This document shows, piece by piece, positions 61,314-64,000 of a stretch of 64,000 nt of DNA (position 1 is the first letter of the stretch; the number at the start of each line of letters is the position of its first letter). The notes under the pieces are model-generated. The model searched no databases, was not told where the DNA came from, and was given only the letters and a program-made list of their open reading frames with translations. This DNA comes from Methylomicrobium lacus LW14 (GTDB lineage Bacteria > Pseudomonadota > Gammaproteobacteria > Methylococcales > Methylomonadaceae): positions 2,831,501 through 2,895,500 of the forward strand of contig NZ_AZUN01000001.1 of NCBI RefSeq assembly GCF_000527095.1, given 5' to 3'. The translations under genes and the position numbers were made by a program.

Positions 61314-63002
61314 TCATTTGCAAATATACGGCACTACAAAACGAATGTCCTTGCCATTCTGCCGAATCAAATTCCTAAGACCCAAAGACTTGAATTTTGG
61401 GTCTTTATGCAACCCTTTTTTATAATTCTCTTCGATGCTCACCGCGTCTTTATCGTAAATGGTAAAGTCACCATCGGCCAACTTTTTCATCCGCTTGACA
61501 AAACCACGAGTCAACTCAAAACATTCAATTTTATCTTTTACAAAGCCTAAAGCTGTAGTAAAGCCTTGTCTGCTAACCAAAATAGACACCATGCTTTCTT
61601 TATTTTCCAGTTCATTCTCCGCAACCCTAAACGAAAATAATTCATCGGCAAAGAAAACCGTTTCAGGTCTGATTGACAACCGAAATAAGCGATCCCGGCG
61701 ATTTTCCATCACCAAATCTCTGCCGTTTAGAAAAGCCGCCAGTTCCATCAATTCCGCCCGAATGGGCGAATGTTCGTCCACTTCCAGCCAGCCATGAGGA
61801 TGAAAACCGATATTTTTTTCGAGCGATGCGAATTCGAATTCAAAACCACGCAAATGTGCCGCCAGGCCAAGAATCAACGCTAATTGACGGGGAGTTAATG
61901 CTAAATCCAGCGGTTTTTCCTTACCCAGCACACCCGCCATGACGGGTTTTTCTGGATTTCTTGGCAGGGTAATGCCGTATTTTTCCTTATCCGACAAATA
62001 GCTCGGAACAAAGCTGTCCGGCAGGGCCGATAACTCGGCGGCCAGCGCCGCATGATTGCCGGCAAATTCATCATACAACGCCTTGATGTACGGAATTTTG
62101 CCGTCGGTGGTTTCCCCCCGTTCGATGTCGGCAAGTGAAAGCCAAGTCAGCCGAGAATCGCTATTCACGCGTTGCTGTAAAAACAAATAACCGTCAAGCG
62201 TCAGTTCGATATTAAAAATATCCAGATAATACTCGGTCAAGGCATGATTTGGTGCCGCGCCTTGAACTTGTCGATACGGTTGCAAACGACGCCAGAGCTC
62301 GAATTTGTAATGTGTATCAAACACCAAGCCAGCCTCTTCGCGCAATTCCCGCTTCAAGGTTTCCGGCAAGGCGTTTTTAATGAGGGGCGAATCAGGCGAT
62401 TGTAGCGCTTTTAGTAATTCGGCCTTGTCGGCCACACCCCACACGTCATGCTGATTGGCGCGTCCGCCGATCAAACCATAATCACCCGCTGTTCTGTCGA
62501 AATTCTTTTTTGTATCTTCGCGTTGGTAGAACAGAATTTTGCCGTCCAGCTTGATGATACTCCAGGCTACGTAACAGTACCGAATCGGCTGAGCTTGTTG
62601 ACTGATTTGATGTTGAAAACGCGCCTGCTCAATCCAGCGCAACACGTCGCGTTGTTGCTCTTTGCGGCTGTTGTCGATATCCCGAGTATTCCAGAAATGA
62701 GGCGTAAAAAAACGTGATTCGCCGTCGCTCATCGCGGTCAAAACCGAAGTTGCCAGCAACTGGGCCGGAAAAGAGACGAAACTCCATTCGCCTTTCGCAA
62801 GATCATCGAGGTTCAAAACCGACAAAGTATCGAGCAGCCTTTCGCACCACATGACCGTATTCTCGGCGACAGCCGGCTCGACCGCATGATGCTCGCTGAT
62901 CGCCCGAATTAAACTGATCCTATCGACGCTGTAAAAATCGCCTTCCTCTTCCGCATAACGCGGCAATTCCCGAATAAGCGTTTTGATTAGGTTATCGGCC
63001 AT
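61314..63002 (-). CDS. Large protein with a central Nudix domain, role unknown
   Basis: 562 residues. About residues 140-300 form a Nudix hydrolase domain with the box ALPETLKRELREEAGL (RELxEExGL ending) and an upstream GDYGLIGGRAN. The first 130 residues are a separate, mostly helical region (YSVDRISLIRAISEHH; FVSFPAQLLATSVLTAMSDG). The last 260 residues contain LALTPRQLALILGLAAHLRG and FHPHGWLEVDEHSPIRAELMELAAFL and match nothing I recognise. Nudix enzymes cut nucleoside diphosphate compounds such as NAD, ADP-ribose or nucleotide signals. Directly upstream on the same strand lies a VapC-type toxin pair, so a defence or stress role is possible (inference). Confidence 0.78.
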   Translation of the reverse strand: MADNLIKTLIRELPRYAEEEGDFYSVDRISLIRAISEHHAVEPAVAENTVMWCERLLDTLSVLNLDDLAKGEWSFVSFPAQLLATSVLTAMSDGESRFFTPHFWNTRDIDNSRKEQQRDVLRWIEQARFQHQISQQAQPIRYCYVAWSIIKLDGKILFYQREDTKKNFDRTAGDYGLIGGRANQHDVWGVADKAELLKALQSPDSPLIKNALPETLKRELREEAGLVFDTHYKFELWRRLQPYRQVQGAAPNHALTEYYLDIFNIELTLDGYLFLQQRVNSDSRLTWLSLADIERGETTDGKIPYIKALYDEFAGNHAALAAELSALPDSFVPSYLSDKEKYGITLPRNPEKPVMAGVLGKEKPLDLALTPRQLALILGLAAHLRGFEFEFASLEKNIGFHPHGWLEVDEHSPIRAELMELAAFLNGRDLVMENRRDRLFRLSIRPETVFFADELFSFRVAENELENKESMVSILVSRQGFTTALGFVKDKIECFELTRGFVKRMKKLADGDFTIYDKDAVSIEENYKKGLHKDPKFKSLGLRNLIRQNGKDIRFVVPYICK

Positions 63003-63070
63003 GGAGATTTCGAGTTTGAAGATAAAGTTGATCTGGAATTTCGATTTTTACCATTGCGACCATTCGATTT

Positions 63071-63472
63071 TTACTCTTCCCAATCTTCAAATGCCAATCC
63101 CTTGACCCGCCCGAATTCCCGAGTATTGTGCGTTATCAAAATGACTTCATGAGCCAACGCAATGGCGGCAATCATGAAATCATTGGCGCCGATGGGCTTT
63201 CCGATCGCGCTCAGCTCGCTGCGTATCTTGCCGTAAAATGCTGCCGCCTTATCATCGAAAGGCAAGGATTGAAAATGGGCGCAGAAATTTTCGACTTTGG
63301 ACAAACTGCCTACCGGGTTCTGGCTTTTCATCGCGCCGTAAAGAAGTTCCGCTTTAACCACCGAACACAACACGACTTCCTGAGGCTGGCACATTTCCAG
63401 TCGCTGTTTTAACCGATCGGAACGCTTGTTCAGAAAAACGATGCAGGCGTTGGTATCCAATAAATATCTCAT
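63071..63472 (-). CDS. vapC: VapC-type PIN domain toxin
   Basis: 133 residues: MRYLLDTNACIVFLNKRSD (first Asp), VVKAELLYGA (Glu), KPIGANDFMIAAIALAHEVILITHNTREFGRVKGLAFEDW (remaining acidic residues and the THNTREF strand), all typical of VapC. A ribonuclease toxin. Its ATG overlaps the stop of the upstream antitoxin by four bases. Confidence 0.94.
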   Translation of the reverse strand: MRYLLDTNACIVFLNKRSDRLKQRLEMCQPQEVVLCSVVKAELLYGAMKSQNPVGSLSKVENFCAHFQSLPFDDKAAAFYGKIRSELSAIGKPIGANDFMIAAIALAHEVILITHNTREFGRVKGLAFEDWEE

Positions 63473-63705
63473 GAAATGGGCCCGACTTCATCCAGGTCGG
63501 GTTGCTCGGGGCGTTCCAAAGGAGTATCGGCCAAACAGCCATAGCTTTCGTTAATGAACGCCAACCAATTCTGCCGCTCGACGGTCTCCTTGCGCGGCTG
63601 AATAATCACTACCAACTCCACATCCTGATTGGCGTATTCGGAGGGCAGCGTTAGATGGAGTTGGGCGTTGTTTTCTATGTGTGTGGTGAATTGTAAAGTT
63701 TTCAT
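63469..63705 (-). CDS. Putative VapC antitoxin
   Basis: 78 residues from MKTLQFTTHIENNAQLHLTLP. The N-terminal beta-rich piece (AQLHLTLPSEYANQDVELVVIIQP) resembles the small antitoxins that precede VapC toxins rather than a helix-turn-helix. The C-terminal tail is acidic and probably binds the toxin. Identification rests mainly on size, position and the ATGA overlap with vapC. Confidence 0.75.
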   Translation of the reverse strand: MKTLQFTTHIENNAQLHLTLPSEYANQDVELVVIIQPRKETVERQNWLAFINESYGCLADTPLERPEQPDLDEVGPIS

Positions 63706-63710
63706 AATTT

Positions 63711-64000
63711 TTACTCTGGTGGAAAACTGCAATAGAAAATGTGCCTTGCCAATTCAAACATATAAGTAGTATCTTCGTATTTAAAGTCATAAAACTTTAT
63801 TTCCAGAAGACTTTTTCTATTTCCAGTGCTAATAAAGGGGTTGGATGTACAAAGCCAGAACATTTGATAAAGCAACTTAATGAATAATTGCTTATCATTC
63901 CGGACTGGCGAATTACTTAGCTGAATATTGTTAGCCAGTTCGTTAAAATAAAAAGCATCTTCAATTTTTATATCTTTTTTATGGCTTTCGTCTAGTACAA
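63711..64000 (-). CDS. C-terminal end of an unrecognised AT-rich gene
   Basis: One minus-strand frame stays open from the right edge for about 96 codons and ends with TAA at 63711-63713, only 5 bp upstream of the antitoxin ATG. The visible protein includes DAFYFNELANN, FIKLLYQMFWLC and MFELARHIFYCSF, an aromatic, Lys/Asn-rich composition unlike the GC-rich core genes. The other two frames of this strand are blocked early. Family unknown. The short gap suggests it is in the same operon as the toxin-antitoxin pair and may have been acquired with it. Confidence 0.6.
   Translation of the reverse strand, partial: VLDESHKKDIKIEDAFYFNELANNIQLSNSPVRNDKQLFIKLLYQMFWLCTSNPFISTGNRKSLLEIKFYDFKYEDTTYMFELARHIFYCSFPPE

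Noticed and set aside
1..64000. CRISPR arrays, tRNA or rRNA genes, replication origin, prophage
   Set aside because: No regularly spaced repeats, no tRNA-like T-loop with acceptor stem, no rRNA segments, no DnaA-box cluster and no phage structural genes were seen.

Overview
The window looks like chromosome from a gammaproteobacterium. The housekeeping genes (glnE, coaD with a YfhL-type ferredoxin, rsmD, cyoE, acnB, zapE, trmB, pyrE, hemW) and their local arrangements are typical of that class. The glxR-hyi pair, the NAD-type isocitrate dehydrogenase, the ThiS-ThiG fusion and the many hairpin and MITE-like repeats fit a methanotroph of the Methylococcales, but no methane oxidation gene is present, so that assignment is inference. 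There are no rRNA or tRNA genes, no CRISPR array and no intact transposase.

Layout. 1-3.2 kb (minus): a partial secreted redoxin and three related secreted proteins built from two domains (A alone, A+B, B alone); two of them should have histidine as first mature residue, as in mono-histidine copper proteins. 4.2-9.3 kb: glnE, a stand-alone BarA-like Hpt protein, and glxR-hyi. 9.4-16.5 kb: a Uma2 nuclease-like gene, ferredoxin, coaD, rsmD, an M16 peptidase pair, cyoE and ybiB, with several inverted repeats. 16.5-21.6 kb: a GH5 glucanase, an ABC transporter with an ATPase domain that has lost its key residues, a flavoprotein, a truncated haemoglobin and a YkgJ-like protein.

21.9-31.7 kb is a type I restriction-modification locus (hsdM, hsdS, a DUF1016 nuclease, a FitAB toxin-antitoxin pair, hsdR, a YgjP metallopeptidase). 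A short relic of an hsdR start lies upstream of the toxin-antitoxin pair. 31.7-39.4 kb: a 156-bp MITE with 12-bp flanking direct repeats, a zinc-ribbon membrane protein, icd, an AT-rich two-gene OLD ATPase/TOPRIM module set between icd and acnB, acnB and zapE.

39.4-51.9 kb is an organosulfur island: a receiver-less sigma54 activator (SfnR-like), metY, ssuD, ribBA, sfnB, sfnG, an OsmC-like protein, an acyl-CoA dehydrogenase and msuE on the minus strand, with a divergent amidohydrolase and a FadL-type porin. Three sequences with exact sigma54 spacing (GG-N10-GC) precede msuE, the amidohydrolase and the porin. A perfect 30-bp palindrome lies between the first two, and its half-site recurs before the porin. 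Together they suggest one sulfur-starvation regulon: the porin admits the compound, FMN supply and reduction (RibBA, MsuE) feed the monooxygenases (SfnG, SsuD), and MetY assimilates released sulfur.

52.3-64 kb: aroG, thiS-thiG fusion, trmB, a dynamin-like GTPase, pyrE, hemW, a frameshifted SWIM zinc-finger gene, a large Nudix-containing protein of unknown role, a VapC-type toxin with its putative antitoxin, and the end of an unrecognised AT-rich gene that runs off the window.
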